A stretch of 53,588 nt of DNA from Symbiodinium natans (lineage: Eukaryota; Sar; Dinophyceae; Suessiales; Symbiodiniaceae): contig CAJNDS010000365.1 in NCBI GenBank assembly GCA_905221605.1, positions 102,501-156,088 on the forward strand, given 5' to 3'. The notes below the pieces were generated by a model. That model saw only the letters and a program-made list of their open reading frames with translations. It ran no database searches and was not told the origin of the DNA. Position numbers and translations under genes: made by a program. Shown here one piece after another: positions 52,774-53,588 of the stretch (position 1 is the first letter of the stretch; each line of letters opens with the position of its first letter).

Positions 52774-52812
<39 letters not shown>

Positions 52813-53382
52813 CTGGCCCTGCTCGCGCCCCCCAAACCCTTAGCCCTAAACCCTAAACCCTAAACCCTAAACCCTAAACCCTAAACCCTAAACCTTCAGG
52901 AACATCAAGGACGTGCGTCCGGGGAAGCTCAACGACAACCTCGGCCCAGTGAAGCTGGACCCTGCCACCAAGCTGGGGGGAAGTAGGGTTTAGGGTTTAG
53001 GGTTTAGGGTTTAGGGTTTAGGGTTTAGGGTTTAGGGCCTCAGGGATGAGGGTTTAGGGAGTCGCTCTGTCGGACGTAGGGGTGAAGGTTTAGTTTGGGC
53101 GACACAGGAAAGCTCACGGTCAGTGCCCTACAACTGTAAACCCTAAAACCTAAACCCTAAACCCTAAAGTCCTGAAGTCCTAAAGCCTGCAAGAAAGCCT
53201 AACCCTGAAGCTCAGGAACCCATACAGGGGCCCCGATAAGGCACTCCCATAAACTTTGTCATAGTGGGGTAGCATTTTACATGTTTAAGGGTTGTTAGAC
53301 TCAATGAGGAATGGCTATTTTAATTTTCAATACTACCCTAACCATGGTTCAGTAAACGTCGGGGACTCGGAGCCAGGATCGG
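52297..53382 (+). CDS. five-exon gene segment with telomere-ended introns
   Basis: Exons 52297-52325, 52594-52686, 52900-52987, 53108-53135 and 53353-53382 join in one frame. Samples are QAYSLQTAD, LTPNLLALRLEAAGVSHEML, DVRPGKLNDNLGPVKLDPAT, ESSRSVPYN and NVGDSEPGS. Acceptors are aaccccccag, aagcaagcag, aaaccttcag, cgacacag and atggttcag. Donors are GTTTAGGG (1, 2, 3 and 5) and GTAAAC (4). Introns 1 and 2 open with TTTAGGG and close with CCCTAAA or CCCCTAA repeats. The gene continues past the window. No family recognised. Confidence 0.55.
52774..52811. repeat. C36-38 tract
   Basis: Unbroken C run in the second intron of the 52297-53382 model. Confidence 0.97.
53136..53352. other. intron 4 of the 52297-53382 model
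   Basis: CCCTAAA fragments at the start and AT-rich sequence (53265-53340) at the end, i.e. without the usual array order. Confidence 0.45.
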
Positions 53383-53535
53383 GTTTAGGGTGTAGGGCTT
53401 AGGGTGCAGGGTGGGTTCAGTGTGCAGGGTTTCGGGTTGGGGTGGGTTCAGGGGTTTACGGCGCAGGAAACCCTAAAACCCATAAAGATGCACCCTAAGC
53501 CCCAAGCCCTTAGCCCTAAACTAAGCCCCAACCCC

Positions 53536-53588
53536 TAAACCCTAAACCCTAAACCCTAAACCCTAAACCCTAAACCCTAAACCCTAAA
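53536..53588. repeat. CCCTAAA array at window edge
   Basis: About 7 perfect units running off the end. By the pattern seen here, another exon should lie just beyond. Confidence 0.95.

Larger units (their letters stand above)
3641..53588. repeat. interstitial telomeric-repeat landscape (TTTAGGG/CCCTAAA)
   Basis: More than a hundred arrays of 2-29 heptamers, with variants ttcaggg, ccctaag, ccccaaa and cccctaaa, are spread through about 50 kb in both orientations. Arrays in CCCTAAA orientation usually precede a unique GC-rich island and arrays in TTTAGGG orientation usually follow one. This polarity repeats along the whole window and sets the intron model used below. A true chromosome end would give a single orientation. 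Confidence 0.95.

Noticed and set aside
1-53588. tRNA or rRNA genes
   Set aside because: No cloverleaf-like set or conserved rRNA core was noticed by eye. A covariance-model search would be needed to exclude a divergent tRNA.
3641-53588. Pure assembly artefact (concatenated telomeric reads)
   Set aside because: Islands and spacers are all different and unique, boundaries coincide with AG/GT, and elements with shared structure are interrupted by arrays at distinct places. Not fully excluded without raw reads.

Overview
The window looks like dinoflagellate nuclear DNA. Three things point there. First, there is a ubiquitin-like plus ankyrin-repeat gene (46688-47739) of a kind very common in dinoflagellates. 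Second, there is a LINE-type reverse transcriptase/RNase H element with a YVDN catalytic box (15477-19244, minus strand). Third, several short TIR-bearing elements sit where GT-AG, GC-AG and GA-AG introns would fit. The species cannot be named from the sequence.

The dominant feature is the plant/dinoflagellate-type telomere heptamer, TTTAGGG or CCCTAAA. It occurs in well over a hundred short arrays from about 3640 to the right edge. The arrays are not random in orientation. Short GC-rich unique islands (about 10-180 bp) very often have CCCTAAA on their left and TTTAGGG on their right. The left array usually ends in a spaced AG, and the island usually ends exactly at a GT, most often as G|GTTTAGGG. 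The islands are open in at least one frame, and neighbouring islands can be joined in compatible phase, ending at plausible stops. I read this as a run of plus-strand, intron-rich genes whose introns begin with TTTAGGG arrays and end with CCCTAAA arrays, so each intron carries telomeric inverted repeats at its ends. This rests on sequence pattern only. Islands this short are often open by chance, so exon-level confidence is moderate and RNA evidence would decide.

Layout: 1-3640 holds a 119-123 bp minisatellite, a 57-bp minisatellite and mostly unassigned sequence. 3854-4920 is a multi-exon segment resembling an S1 (trypsin-like) peptidase. 6121-7413, 10157-12483, 12630-12806, 13011-21113, 22077-23430 and 24444-27442 are multi-exon models; the 24444-27442 model runs from ATG to TGA through three intron types. 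The retroelement lies antisense inside one intron (15440-19660). 27947-42968 carries further models and isolated exon islands. 43208-46024 is a seven-exon model with a 1.4-kb TIR element in one intron. 46688-47739 is the UBL-ankyrin gene, and 48179-53382 holds more telomere-intron models.

All convincing coding signal except the retroelement is on the plus strand, as expected for unidirectional dinoflagellate gene arrays. No rRNA, tRNA or CRISPR array was recognised.
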